Shown here piece by piece: positions 16,400 to 25,451 of a stretch of 64,000 bases of DNA (positions within the stretch are counted from its first letter, which is position 1; the number at the start of each line of letters is the position of its first letter). Under the pieces are notes generated by a model. It saw only the letters and a list, made by a program, of their open reading frames with translations, did not search any database and had not been told where the DNA came from. Source of the DNA: Pseudomonadota bacterium (lineage in GTDB: Bacteria; Pseudomonadota; Alphaproteobacteria; Sneathiellales; Sneathiellaceae); contig JANSXH010000001.1 of assembly GCA_024743055.1 (NCBI GenBank), positions 248,001 to 312,000 on the forward strand, read 5' to 3'. Made by a program: the position numbers and the translations under genes.

Positions 16400-18046
16400 A
16401 TGTTTCCACTCAGTGAAGTTTTCAAGCATGTGGCCCAAACCGTCGGGCACCGCGAGGCAATTGTCCATCGCGAGCGCCGCTTCACCTACGCCGATCTCGA
16501 CAGACGTAGCAATCAGTTAGCGAACGGCTTCACCGAACTCGGCCTCGGTTGTTTTGAGGAGAGAGCCTCACTTGAGAATTGGCAGGCGGGTCAGGATCGG
16601 CTGGCGATCTATCTTCACAATGGCCCCGAATATCTTGAAGGAATGCTCGCCGCCTTCAAAGCGCGTGTGGCGCCGTTCAATGTCAATTATCGCTATGTGG
16701 AGGAGGAGCTTATCTATCTCCTCAATCATGCGAAGCCAAAAGCTATCCTTTTTCACCGTTCATTCGGACCTCAGTTGGCAGCCATTCGACCTCATGTCCC
16801 CAGCCTTGAGGTTTTTATTGAAGTTGATGACGTCGGAACATCGGCGATATCCGATGCCCAAGATTATGAAACCTTTCTAGGATCACAATCATCCATAGTA
16901 CCAAGCACCTATCCAACCGCCGATGACCTATATGTCCTTTATACAGGCGGAACCACCGGCAAACCCAAAGGGGTACTTTGGCGACAGGCCGATATTTTTG
17001 TCTCCGTGATGGGAGGTCGGCGCCTCAAGGATGGTGCGATTATCGAAGATCTCAGTGAGATTTCAGAGATCGCCGCAAAATCGAAAATGAGGATGATGCC
17101 GGCGCCTCCCTTTATGCATGCCGCCGGACAATGGAACGCCTTTATCGGTCTCCTCTCCGGCAATACCATCATAATTCAGGACGGGGTTGATCGCATGCAG
17201 GCGGGTGATTTGCTGGACGTTGTTGAGCGCGAAGGGGTGACTATGATGTCTATCGTCGGTGACGCTTTCGCCCAACCTCTCATCGAAAAAATCAAAGAGA
17301 ACAAGCATGACCTCTCAAGCTTGCGATTCATCTCCAACAGCGGCGCCCATCTCTCCACTGCCGCAAAGCATGAGCTATGTGAGTTAATTCCAGGATTGCG
17401 CATTCTAGATTTTCTCGGATCTACAGAAGGTGGTAATCAGGGCCAGCATCTGGACCAGAGTGAAACGGACCAGCAGGGTGAATTTCGAATGAGCGCCAGC
17501 AATGCTGTGCTCAATGATAACCGAAGCGAGGAACTGACATCCCCCGGTGATGAGATCGGGTGGTGGGCAAGACGGATATATGTGCCCCTTGGATATCTCG
17601 ATGATAAAGAAGCAACTCTACAAACCTTCCCGACCCTAAACGGTGTTCGATATTCCATCCCCGGAGACCGAGCACGTCTCGTTGGGGAGAATATTGTTCA
17701 ATTGCTTGGACGCGATTCCCTTGTCATTAATTCAGGCGGTGAGAAAATCTTCGTCGAGGAAGTTGAAGAAGCGCTGAAACGGCATCCGGCGGTTTGCGAT
17801 GCACTTGTGCTAGGACGCCCGAGCCTTCGCTGGGGCACCGAAGTAGTTTCCGTCGTGGCTTTACATTCGCCAAATAGTGCGACTTTCGATGAGATTATCT
17901 CAACGGCTGCGAGCCATATCGCCCGATACAAATTACCGAAAGAAGTCCTTTTTGTTGATGATATTCGCCGGCATGCCAATGGAAAGCCGGATTATGAATG
18001 GGCGGCAGATCTGTTCCTCCACTCTCAAGAGGAAGGGACAACATGA
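16400..18046 (+). CDS. AMP-forming acyl-CoA synthetase
   Basis: 548-residue ANL-superfamily ligase. The phosphate-binding loop YTGGTTGKPKGV lies at about 179-190, the adenine-binding FLGSTEGG motif near 339-346, and the hinge and C-terminal lysine region follows (NSGGEKIFVEEVEEALKRHP, then the terminal GKPDY). It activates a carboxylic acid to its CoA ester, feeding the crotonase gene upstream in the same operon. The last 22 bases overlap the end of the convergent HxlR-type gene. The chain-length class is uncertain; the sequence looks like the medium/long-chain or bile-acid-type branch. Confidence 0.93.
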   Translation: MFPLSEVFKHVAQTVGHREAIVHRERRFTYADLDRRSNQLANGFTELGLGCFEERASLENWQAGQDRLAIYLHNGPEYLEGMLAAFKARVAPFNVNYRYVEEELIYLLNHAKPKAILFHRSFGPQLAAIRPHVPSLEVFIEVDDVGTSAISDAQDYETFLGSQSSIVPSTYPTADDLYVLYTGGTTGKPKGVLWRQADIFVSVMGGRRLKDGAIIEDLSEISEIAAKSKMRMMPAPPFMHAAGQWNAFIGLLSGNTIIIQDGVDRMQAGDLLDVVEREGVTMMSIVGDAFAQPLIEKIKENKHDLSSLRFISNSGAHLSTAAKHELCELIPGLRILDFLGSTEGGNQGQHLDQSETDQQGEFRMSASNAVLNDNRSEELTSPGDEIGWWARRIYVPLGYLDDKEATLQTFPTLNGVRYSIPGDRARLVGENIVQLLGRDSLVINSGGEKIFVEEVEEALKRHPAVCDALVLGRPSLRWGTEVVSVVALHSPNSATFDEIISTAASHIARYKLPKEVLFVDDIRRHANGKPDYEWAADLFLHSQEEGTT

Positions 18047-18969
18047 TAGTCAATCTGGTCAATGGCGACTTCTTCCCGACACTCATGACACCAGAGAATC
18101 GCTCGAAACTCATTGCCGCATTGTTTGTGGGTCAACACAAGAGGAGGACCTTCGGGCCCTGCCAACCATTTGTCTCCCCAAGCAATGATGGTCAAGGGAA
18201 GGTCGTAAAGAGCGAGCCCTTTTTCGGTCATTCGGTATTCGGATATTCCGGATTGGGTCGGATGGGCTCTCAATTCGAGGACACCTGCCGCAACAAGCCG
18301 CTTCAACCGGGTAGCAAGAATGTTGCTGGCAATGGCAAGGCGCTTTTGAAAGGCATCAAAACGACGAACGCCATAGAAGCATTCGCGAATGATCAGAAAG
18401 CTCCAGGGATCGCCGATCGTCGCCATGGTTTTGGCGATGGAACAAGGCCGTTGTCGTTCCAACAAAGCCAGTTCCACATAGCGGCTCTTCGCAAATTTCT
18501 CCCGGCCCTTGCTGCGTCTTTTGATGCGGCTTTCAAAGGTAACCTGGCGCGGGTCAATTGCTTCCTTACATTCAGAACAGACGATTCCGCCCGTGAGGTC
18601 TCCACCACAAGATTTATGCAGAATTTTCTCAGGATACTGATCGGTGTCGTTCCAATGCTGCCCCCAGGAAATTGCCGCCACAAGACTGGGCAACAGGTCC
18701 CGCCCCCGGTCGGTCAAAAAGTATCCTTTGCGGCTGCCACCTTCTTGCAAGGGCTGTTGTACCATGACACCGTTTCGAACCAGTCTGTCCAGCACCCGGC
18801 GCAGGGACTGCCGGGCAATGCCGAGATTGCTTTGGAAATCGTCAAACCGGACCACATTGCAGAGCAAGGCTTCGCGCAACACCAGAAATGTCCAGGCGCC
18901 ACCCAGTATTTCAAAAGAGCGCTCAACAGAACAGACGTCCGATGCGGAAATATTCACAAAATTGGTCAT
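18025..18969 (-). CDS. Tandem HxlR-type transcriptional regulator (two winged-helix domains)
   Basis: 314 residues, about twice the usual HxlR length. Domain 1 (about 8-105) reads CSVERSFEILGGAWTFLVLR and domain 2 (about 170-270) CSIAKTMATIGDPWSFLIIR, both the HxlR helix-turn-helix core. Each is followed by a short cysteine-bearing ribbon (SCGGDLTGGIVCSECKE and QCGNEFRAILWCHECRE), so zinc binding is likely. This is an internal duplication and fusion; one chain could mimic an HxlR dimer. It is divergent from the quinone oxidoreductase gene and convergent with the acyl-CoA synthetase, and probably controls one or both. Confidence 0.88.
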   Translation of the reverse strand: MTNFVNISASDVCSVERSFEILGGAWTFLVLREALLCNVVRFDDFQSNLGIARQSLRRVLDRLVRNGVMVQQPLQEGGSRKGYFLTDRGRDLLPSLVAAISWGQHWNDTDQYPEKILHKSCGGDLTGGIVCSECKEAIDPRQVTFESRIKRRSKGREKFAKSRYVELALLERQRPCSIAKTMATIGDPWSFLIIRECFYGVRRFDAFQKRLAIASNILATRLKRLVAAGVLELRAHPTQSGISEYRMTEKGLALYDLPLTIIAWGDKWLAGPEGPPLVLTHKQCGNEFRAILWCHECREEVAIDQIDYHVVPSS

Positions 18970-19055
18970 ATCTGCAACATACCAAGAATCAGCTTTCAGT
19001 ACGAGACTTATACGATTTTTCTGTCAGCGCTGGACAATCTGATAAGGGGGAAAGA

Positions 19056-20042
19056 ATGAGGGCTATCGTTTGCACCAAAATCGGCGGGTTGCAGGATTTG
19101 AAAATCATGGAATTTGCCAAACCTACCCTGCGGCCAAGGGGTGTGATTGTGAAAGTCGAGTATGCAGCGCTGAATTTCCCGGATATTTTGCAACCCAAGG
19201 GAATTTACCAGGATATTCCTGACCCACCCTTTGTCTTAGGCCTCGAATTTTCAGGGACCGTCGTAGAAGTCGGCGCCGAGTGCAAGCGACTAAAGGTCGG
19301 CGACCGGGTTGTCGGGATGGGTCAAGGGGCTTTTGGTGAATATCTTTCTGCTCGGGAGCAGATGTGCTTTTCCCTCCCTGCAGAGATTGACTTTAAAACA
19401 GGCGCTTCCCTCCCCCTCTCAGGAGGGACAGCACTCCTGGGACTACAACATTACGGTCGGTTGGCAGAAGGTGAAAATTTGATTGTCCTTGGGGCCACCG
19501 GAGGCACCGGCCTTTATGCAGTTCAAATCGGCAAGGCCTTAGGAGCAAACGTCATTGCCGTCAGTTCAGTCGCTGAGAAATCTCGGGTTGCCTGGGCAAA
19601 ATTTGGGGCGGACCATGTCGTCAATCTATCCAATGAAGTTCTTTCAGATCGGATCGGAGAAATCACATCGGGAAAAGGTGGTGACGTTGTCTATGATCCG
19701 GTTGGAGGCGACCTCTTCGATATTTGCTGTAAAAATATGGCGATGGATGGTCGGCTTCTCTCTGTTGGCTTTGCTTCTGGCAAAGTTCCCTCTCTCAGGG
19801 CCAATATGGCTCTGTTAAGGTCAATCGCCTTGATCGGTGTCAACTGGTCCGGTATCGCCTGGCATCGCCCGGAAATATCTCATCCAACGATGGAAATATT
19901 ATTTGACCTCGTCACGACTAAAAAGATCACCCCACCGATTAACCGGGTCATCACATTAGAGGACACTATGAAGGCGCTGTACCAAATGGACCAACGGCAA
20001 TCAATCGGCAAAACTGTCGTCAAGGTTGGGAACGAGTCTTAA
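19056..20042 (+). CDS. NAD(P)H:quinone oxidoreductase-like MDR protein
   Basis: 328 residues from ATG 19056, preceded by GGGGGAAAGA. Zinc-free medium-chain dehydrogenase/reductase: N-terminal GroES-like domain (KVEYAALNFPDILQPKGIYQ), the family PFVLGLEFSGTVVEVG, and the NADPH-binding LGATGGTGLYAVQIGKALGA (about 147-166). It reduces quinones or enoyl substrates (the QOR/AdhR/acryloyl-CoA reductase group). Beside the crotonase and ligase genes, an enoyl-CoA reductase role is possible. It is divergent from the tandem HxlR gene and overlaps the next convergent gene by four bases. Confidence 0.9.
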   Translation: MRAIVCTKIGGLQDLKIMEFAKPTLRPRGVIVKVEYAALNFPDILQPKGIYQDIPDPPFVLGLEFSGTVVEVGAECKRLKVGDRVVGMGQGAFGEYLSAREQMCFSLPAEIDFKTGASLPLSGGTALLGLQHYGRLAEGENLIVLGATGGTGLYAVQIGKALGANVIAVSSVAEKSRVAWAKFGADHVVNLSNEVLSDRIGEITSGKGGDVVYDPVGGDLFDICCKNMAMDGRLLSVGFASGKVPSLRANMALLRSIALIGVNWSGIAWHRPEISHPTMEILFDLVTTKKITPPINRVITLEDTMKALYQMDQRQSIGKTVVKVGNES

Positions 20043-21586
20043 AGAACTACTTCGATCAAATGCGGCCCGCTGTTGTGCATGCTATGTTCAAATTGTGCTT
20101 TGAAGTCTTTTAGGGTTTCCGCCCGTGAAGCGGGTACGCCCATCCCTTCCGAAATCTTGACCCAGTCCAGTTCCGGATTTGTTAAATCCAATTGTGATAG
20201 CGCTCTTTCACCAGGTGCGCCAACACCAACACGCTCAAACTCGACATTGAGAATGGCATAGGATTTGTTCGAGAAGATAATCGTTGTCACATCCAGTTTT
20301 TCCCGCGCCTGGGTCCATAAGGACTGCACCGTATACATGGCTCCGCCATCCCCATGCAGACAGATGGTTTTGCGATCTGGACAGGCGACGGCGGCGCCGG
20401 TTGCCAGCGGCAAGCCCTGCCCAATACTACCGCCCATCAGGGAGAGCCAGTCATGAGGGGCCGCCGTTGAGCAGGCACGATGGGGCCCGGCGGCGGAGGT
20501 ATTCGCCTCATCGGAAATAATGGCGCCTTCCGGAAGCAGATGCGCAATCGCCTTGCCAACAGAAAACTGATCCAGCGCGTCTGCATTTGATGGCATTTCG
20601 GTCTTCTTTTCATTGCGGCGGGTTGGGCTTTTCGCGGCCCCGACAGCCTCCGCCAGCGCTGCCAGACTGGCCGTGATATTGTCATGGCTGTGAGCGGCAT
20701 AGATGATTTCACATCCTTCCGGTGTCAGCCAGCTTGCTTTTCCAGGATAGGCGAAGAAAGATACGGGCGGCTTGGCGCCGGCCACGACAAGAGTATCGAC
20801 ACCCACAAGTTTTTTCTCAATCAGTTCTCCAAAATAAGGCAAGGGCTGCACATGAACCCTGCCGGCTCCACGCTCTCTCCTTGGTGTTGAGGTGGGGCAC
20901 ATCAGCCGCGCGCCTGTCGCCTCGGCAATCCTCCCGGCATGCTCCAGCCCCTCTCCATAAAGACCATCTCCGCTGATATACAAAATTGGGTTTTCCGCGG
21001 CTTTCAATGCTTTGGCTGCAAGATCGATATCTCGCGGATCCGCGGCAGGCAAAACCGGCCTTGGCAAAGGCCTGGCCGGGCCTTGCGCTTCGTTCCAGGC
21101 TGTATCTGCGGGCAAGATCAAGGTGGCTATCTGTCCCTGCCCTTCCATCGAAGCCGCAACGGCGCGGGCCCCATCGGCTGCTACAGTTTTTGCACTTACG
21201 CTGGAGTGGATCCAACCCGATACCGGCTTGGCAAATCCGATAATGTCTGATGTCAGTGGCGCATCATATTGTCCGTGATAGGTGGCATGATCACCAACAA
21301 TGTTGACAATCGGTGTCGACGCCCGCCTAGCATTATGGAGATTGGCGAGGCCATTTGCCAGTCCCGGCCCGAGATGCAGGAGCGTCGCGGCAGGGGTGCC
21401 TTTCATCCGGCCATATCCATCAGCCGCACCTGTCACTACCCCCTCAAAGAGGCATAGAATTGGCTGCATCCCCTCTATCTTGTCCGTCGCAGCGACAAAG
21501 TGCATTTCCGACGTGCCGGGGTTAGAGAAACATGTGTCAATTCCAGATTCTACGAGTGTGGCGACGAGGCTTTCAGCACCATTCAT
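20039..21586 (-). CDS. ThDP-dependent enzyme, acetolactate synthase large-subunit-like
   Basis: 515 residues with the three-domain layout of the POX/AHAS/benzoylformate decarboxylase family. The N-terminal domain has the catalytic glutamate region (LFEGVVTGAADGYGRM), the middle is a domain without clear FAD features, and the C-terminal domain has the ThDP motif (GDGGAMYTVQSLWTQ... followed by IIFSNKSY). True acetolactate synthases need a small subunit and usually bind FAD; none is adjacent. I therefore expect a decarboxylase or lyase on a 2-oxo acid. It follows the phytanoyl-CoA dioxygenase-like gene on the same strand with a 41-bp gap, so the two are probably co-transcribed. Confidence 0.85.
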   Translation of the reverse strand: MNGAESLVATLVESGIDTCFSNPGTSEMHFVAATDKIEGMQPILCLFEGVVTGAADGYGRMKGTPAATLLHLGPGLANGLANLHNARRASTPIVNIVGDHATYHGQYDAPLTSDIIGFAKPVSGWIHSSVSAKTVAADGARAVAASMEGQGQIATLILPADTAWNEAQGPARPLPRPVLPAADPRDIDLAAKALKAAENPILYISGDGLYGEGLEHAGRIAEATGARLMCPTSTPRRERGAGRVHVQPLPYFGELIEKKLVGVDTLVVAGAKPPVSFFAYPGKASWLTPEGCEIIYAAHSHDNITASLAALAEAVGAAKSPTRRNEKKTEMPSNADALDQFSVGKAIAHLLPEGAIISDEANTSAAGPHRACSTAAPHDWLSLMGGSIGQGLPLATGAAVACPDRKTICLHGDGGAMYTVQSLWTQAREKLDVTTIIFSNKSYAILNVEFERVGVGAPGERALSQLDLTNPELDWVKISEGMGVPASRAETLKDFKAQFEHSMHNSGPHLIEVVL

Positions 21587-21627
21587 GATCGGACCCTTTT
21601 CTATTTCTTTGTTATTATTTTCAGAAC

Positions 21628-22800
21628 CTAAATACTGAGGTCCTGTTGATTATAGTCCCTCAATCCAGCCTTGGCAGCCGCATTCCATATATAGGTTTCC
21701 CCCGCATCGGCAAAAGGCTTGTAAACATACGGAACCTCATCCGGATACTGGTTCTTTCGAGCGTCAATTGCATATCCTATGACACGGGATCGGTTTTTGA
21801 TCAAATCCTGATCATAGATACAGGCAGGACTATGGATGCCTGCACCGTGAATATTCAGAACCGATGAGCGTTTGTGGAAACCGAAATTGATGGTAAGGCG
21901 TGGCTCAAAGCCGCTGTTGGCGAAGGATCCATGAACAAGTTGACGGTTGCAAATCACTACCTCTCCTGGATCACAGACAATCGGAACGGCATCCTTCAAG
22001 CGCTCACTTCCGGATTCCTCTACCATCTTGACGATGTCCATCTTTCCCAGTTTATGAGTTCCAGGTACGACCCAAACCCCATTGACGGGGGAACTGCCAT
22101 AGACCTGCGCCATGAAGTTGAAGCCGTGAATATTTTCATCAAAGTCAGGGGACTCCCAATGGGTATCACCGTCCTGATGCCAGGAGACGGCAGCCCCAAG
22201 TCCCGGATCTTTAATGAAAAGGACTTCGTTGAACGGAGCGAAGTCTTCGCCATTAATCTGCTCTGCGACATTCAAAAGCTGCGGATGGCCATAAAGCCTC
22301 AAAGCCGCCTCAGAAAACTGCAACGAGCCAACGAGAATAAACGGAGCCTCTTTCGGCGCGTCTTCGGCAATTTTCAATTCCTTCAACTTTACCTGATGGC
22401 GCCCCCTTGCCACATCAGTCCCCCCATAGGGATCACTGAGAGGTTTACTCCAGAGCAGTCCTCCCTTGCAATCTGCGTCCAGCGCGGGGCGTCCTTGCGC
22501 ATCCAGCTTTGATCCCTTGGAAGTTGGAAAGCGGGATCGCATTTCAGCCATGTCCTCTAATATGTCCGCCATTTCACGGTCGCCAATAACGGATTCAAAC
22601 ACATAAAACCCATAAGTCGAATAAGCGTCCAGAATGTCCTGTGCCAGATTACCCGCCGCATCGAAGCGGATGGCTCCCCGGTTATCGAGTTCATAGGCAC
22701 GCGCCTGCCCGTCATACATATAAGCCCTGACGGCTTCAGCATCCTCACCATACTGTTTTGCGCAAGCCTCAATGGATTTACTGAAATCTCGACCAGGCAT
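21628..22800 (-). CDS. Phytanoyl-CoA dioxygenase (PhyH)-family Fe(II)/2-oxoglutarate oxygenase
   Basis: 390 residues from ATG 22800, preceded by TTGGAGAG; an upstream TTG at 22863 has no such site and would cover the palindrome. Double-stranded beta-helix oxygenase: the iron ligands are in WHQDGDTHW (HxD) and RQLVHGSFAN (distal His), and the following RLTINFGFHKR supplies the 2-oxoglutarate arginine. Family members hydroxylate acyl-CoAs, ectoine, halogenated or phosphonate compounds. The first ~80 residues are helical and not part of the core fold. It is divergent from a TetR gene and likely repressed by it. Substrate unknown. Confidence 0.9.
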   Translation of the reverse strand: MPGRDFSKSIEACAKQYGEDAEAVRAYMYDGQARAYELDNRGAIRFDAAGNLAQDILDAYSTYGFYVFESVIGDREMADILEDMAEMRSRFPTSKGSKLDAQGRPALDADCKGGLLWSKPLSDPYGGTDVARGRHQVKLKELKIAEDAPKEAPFILVGSLQFSEAALRLYGHPQLLNVAEQINGEDFAPFNEVLFIKDPGLGAAVSWHQDGDTHWESPDFDENIHGFNFMAQVYGSSPVNGVWVVPGTHKLGKMDIVKMVEESGSERLKDAVPIVCDPGEVVICNRQLVHGSFANSGFEPRLTINFGFHKRSSVLNIHGAGIHSPACIYDQDLIKNRSRVIGYAIDARKNQYPDEVPYVYKPFADAGETYIWNAAAKAGLRDYNQQDLSI

Positions 22801-22828
22801 TCCCAACTCTCCAATTTTTTTAAACGTT

Positions 22829-22842
22829 GTTAAAATTTTAAC
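22829..22842. promoter_or_regulatory. Perfect 14-bp palindrome between PhyH-like and TetR genes
   Basis: GTTAAAATTTTAAC, centred in the 89-bp divergent gap between the two start codons. Position and symmetry fit an operator for the adjacent TetR-family protein. Confidence 0.55.
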
Positions 22843-22889
22843 GTCATTCAAATCTTGCGTCAATAGGAATGATGCCGTAAAAGGATGAC

Positions 22890-23552
22890 ATGCCTGAGCA
22901 ACCCGCCCCGCTTGTCGAAACCACCCGCTCCGTCAATATGGCCAAACGCCGTTTGTTGATCCTTTCGCACGCCCGAAGCGTCATTGCGAGTGAGGGCTTC
23001 GATGCTCTAAAACTCCGCGATCTGGCCCATCGGGCAGGTGTAACCGTACCGACAATCTATAATCTGATCGGCGGCAAAACCGATATTCTTGCGTTGATAA
23101 TCGAAGACCTCGTGACTCGACTCAAAGTTGTTCATGAACGGCTTGGGGCTGGAGAAGTCGAAACAGTCTTTGAAGCCCAGATAGATACCCGTATCGAACT
23201 CTTCGCGACAGATGAAGATTACTACAAGGCGGCCTATATTGCGGGAGATCGAAGCGGTCTTTTCGAACAACGATCTCCCTCCGGCATCTATGCCCGATCC
23301 CTGCAACTGACGACCAGTGCCTGCCGTGAAGCCCAAAAAGCTGGATTGCTTCTTGGCCAGGTAACAGCAGAAAAAATGGGACAGCAGATCTACGGATGTT
23401 ATCGTCAAGCGCGTCAGGATTGGGTCAATGGATATTTCGACCTCAACACATTGCGTGAGCAAGCTCTCACTGGCGTGTTCCTGAGCCTTGCCGCAGATGC
23501 CGAGCCCGAATTTCACAAGCGTTTGCTCGCTAAAATCAAGGCACTGAAATAG
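22890..23552 (+). CDS. TetR-family transcriptional regulator
   Basis: 220 residues. The helix-turn-helix is at about 30-60 (LKLRDLAHRAGVTVPTIYNL, followed by GGKTDILALIIEDLV), typical of TetR proteins although the usual NKxxLF is replaced by GKTDIL. The C-terminal ligand-binding domain is all helical. It is divergent from the PhyH-like/ThDP operon, with a perfect palindrome between them. The DAO/Rid/PEP-mutase operon lies 166 bp downstream on the same strand and could be a further target, but no matching palindrome was seen there. Confidence 0.93.
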   Translation: MPEQPAPLVETTRSVNMAKRRLLILSHARSVIASEGFDALKLRDLAHRAGVTVPTIYNLIGGKTDILALIIEDLVTRLKVVHERLGAGEVETVFEAQIDTRIELFATDEDYYKAAYIAGDRSGLFEQRSPSGIYARSLQLTTSACREAQKAGLLLGQVTAEKMGQQIYGCYRQARQDWVNGYFDLNTLREQALTGVFLSLAADAEPEFHKRLLAKIKALK

Positions 23553-23718
23553 TCTTTCAATTAGGAAACCTATAAATATCCAATTTGTAGCAGGACAGGA
23601 GTGTACAACCTGCTTGTGCAAGGTTACATTTCAGGTAATTGCGCTACTGAAATATGCGAGTTACTCAACTAACACCTCACTCTACCAACGAATATATCCT
23701 GTAAGGAGACGCCTCTAA

Positions 23719-24939
23719 ATGAACCAGGCCTACCCCCTGACAGCTCCAAAAAAAGCAAGCTATGACGTTGTCATTGTTGGTGGCGCGATGTATGGCTCTT
23801 CCGTTGCCTGGTTTCTTTCCAACAACCCCGATTTCGACGGATCCATCCTTGTCGTTGAAAAAGACCCAACCTATGAGTTCACATCGACTGCCCACACAAA
23901 CAGCTGCATGCGCCAGCAATTCTCAGAAGAAATCAATGTCCGCATCTCTCAGTTCGCCGCCGATTTCGTAAAAAATTTCCGCTCCTATATGAGCGATGAC
24001 GAACGGGTTCCCGATGTCCCACTGCACAGCTTCGGTTACATGTATCTCGCAGATAACGAGGCCTTCGCGGCTGTATTGCGGGAGAACCAGAAAATTCAGG
24101 CGGCTTGCGGGGCCGGCACAAAGATTATGTCTGCAGAAGAAATTAAGCAGGATTATCCCTTTTATAATCTGGAGGATATCGTTGCGGGTAGTCACAACCT
24201 GATAGATGAGGGATATTTTGACGGTAACACCCTGTTTGACTGGTGGAAACGAGTAGCGCAAGAAAATGGCGCTGAATATGTTACCAATGAAGTCATTGCC
24301 ATGTCCCGAAATGACGGCGGGGCGAACATTGAAAGTGTCACCTTGAAATCAGGTGAAGTGATCGCTTGTGGCACTGTCGTCAATGCCTCAGGACCAAGGG
24401 CGGTTCTGACCTCGAAGATGGCCGGCATTGACATCCCTGTCGAACCCAGAAAACGCTACACGTACATTTTTGCCGCCGAGAATCCCTTAGACCGGGATCT
24501 TCCGCTGACCATTGACCCATCCGGTGTTCATATGCGAACGGACGGAGCCTACTACCTTGCAGGCTGTCCACCTGATGAGGATCCGGCTGTTGACTATGAC
24601 GACTTCACCCAGGATCACAGTATCTGGGAGGAAAAGGCTTGGCCCGCAATTGCCAATCGCATTCCACAGTTTGAGGCCATCAAATTGATTAATTCCTGGG
24701 CTGGCCATTATGCCTATAACAGCTTTGACCAAAACGCGATTTTGGGTCCTCATACGCGAATACAAAATTTCCTTTTCGCCAACGGTTTCTCAGGTCATGG
24801 CTTCCAACAATCTCCGGCTATGGGTCGCGGGATATCTGAGCTGATAACCTACGGCGAATATAGAAGCCTTGATCTTACACCTTTCTCTTTCGCAAGGATT
24901 GAAGAAGACAAACCCTTTGTGGAAAAGGCAGTCATTTAG
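23719..24939 (+). CDS. FAD-dependent amino-acid/amine oxidoreductase (DAO family)
   Basis: 406 residues. The FAD-binding N-terminus is DVVIVGGAMYGSSVAWFLS (about 16-34), the second part of the Rossmann fold gives VVEKDPTYEFTST, and the C-terminal FANGFSGHGFQQSPAMGRGI is typical of sarcosine oxidase/D-amino-acid dehydrogenase proteins. It probably oxidises an amine or N-methyl amino acid to an imine, releasing the aldehyde or oxo acid. The next gene encodes a Rid-family protein, a family often paired with imine-forming flavoproteins. A clear ribosome-binding site (GTAAGGAGA) precedes the ATG. No covalent-flavin WH motif is seen. Confidence 0.9.
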   Translation: MNQAYPLTAPKKASYDVVIVGGAMYGSSVAWFLSNNPDFDGSILVVEKDPTYEFTSTAHTNSCMRQQFSEEINVRISQFAADFVKNFRSYMSDDERVPDVPLHSFGYMYLADNEAFAAVLRENQKIQAACGAGTKIMSAEEIKQDYPFYNLEDIVAGSHNLIDEGYFDGNTLFDWWKRVAQENGAEYVTNEVIAMSRNDGGANIESVTLKSGEVIACGTVVNASGPRAVLTSKMAGIDIPVEPRKRYTYIFAAENPLDRDLPLTIDPSGVHMRTDGAYYLAGCPPDEDPAVDYDDFTQDHSIWEEKAWPAIANRIPQFEAIKLINSWAGHYAYNSFDQNAILGPHTRIQNFLFANGFSGHGFQQSPAMGRGISELITYGEYRSLDLTPFSFARIEEDKPFVEKAVI

Positions 24940-24968
24940 GGACAGGCGTCAACATAGAAAGAGGAAAC

Positions 24969-25403
24969 ATGGCGGAAAGTTTTAATCCCGGCACTGTATG
25001 GCGGCCTTTCGGCACCTTTTCCCAAGTAGTAATGGGAGGGGACGGTCAAGTTGTATATTTGAAAGGCCAGGTCTCACTCGATCAGGAAGGAAATATCGTT
25101 GGCCATGCCGACATGAAAACCCAAGTACATCAGGTCCTCCTCAATATCGAGAAGTTGCTGGCCTCCATGAATGGGAAGATGTCCGACATTGTCTCTTTGA
25201 CCCAATATACCACCGACATCCGCCAATTTATGAAAGCGGGCCCTGTCCGACAACAGTTCTTCAATGAGCCATTCCCGGTCACAACTACTGTTGAGGTTTC
25301 TTCTCTTTATGACCCCGAACTACTCGTTGAAATTACGGCGATCGTAGAGATCCCGAAGAGCCGATTTAGTAGACCGAAAAACACGACTCCTTTACATGAT
25401 TAG
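24969..25403 (+). CDS. Rid-family (YjgF/UK114) protein without the RidA arginine
   Basis: 144 residues of the Rid fold, with family segments VVYLKGQVSLDQEGNIVGHA and a long amphipathic helix (TQVHQVLLNIEKLLASM). In RidA enzymes the imine deaminase arginine sits in a PxRT motif near residue 105. Here the matching stretch is FPVTTTVEV, so that arginine is absent and classic imine hydrolysis is unlikely. It is co-directional with the DAO gene (29-bp gap) and the PEP-mutase-fold gene, so it may bind an intermediate of that pathway or belong to one of the Rid subfamilies of unknown role. Confidence 0.9.
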   Translation: MAESFNPGTVWRPFGTFSQVVMGGDGQVVYLKGQVSLDQEGNIVGHADMKTQVHQVLLNIEKLLASMNGKMSDIVSLTQYTTDIRQFMKAGPVRQQFFNEPFPVTTTVEVSSLYDPELLVEITAIVEIPKSRFSRPKNTTPLHD

Positions 25404-25451
25404 GGATCGCTTAATGCAGTTAAGTGAAGGCGCAAAAGGTAGGAAAACAAA

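Noticed and set aside
20039..21586. Biosynthetic acetolactate synthase (IlvB)
   Set aside because: No regulatory subunit gene next to it, shorter than IlvB, and the neighbours are catabolic.
23553..23718. Riboswitch (folate, glycine or SAM type) upstream of the DAO operon
   Set aside because: Only a short ATTTCAG/CTGAAAT stem was found; none of the conserved cores of those riboswitches is visible.
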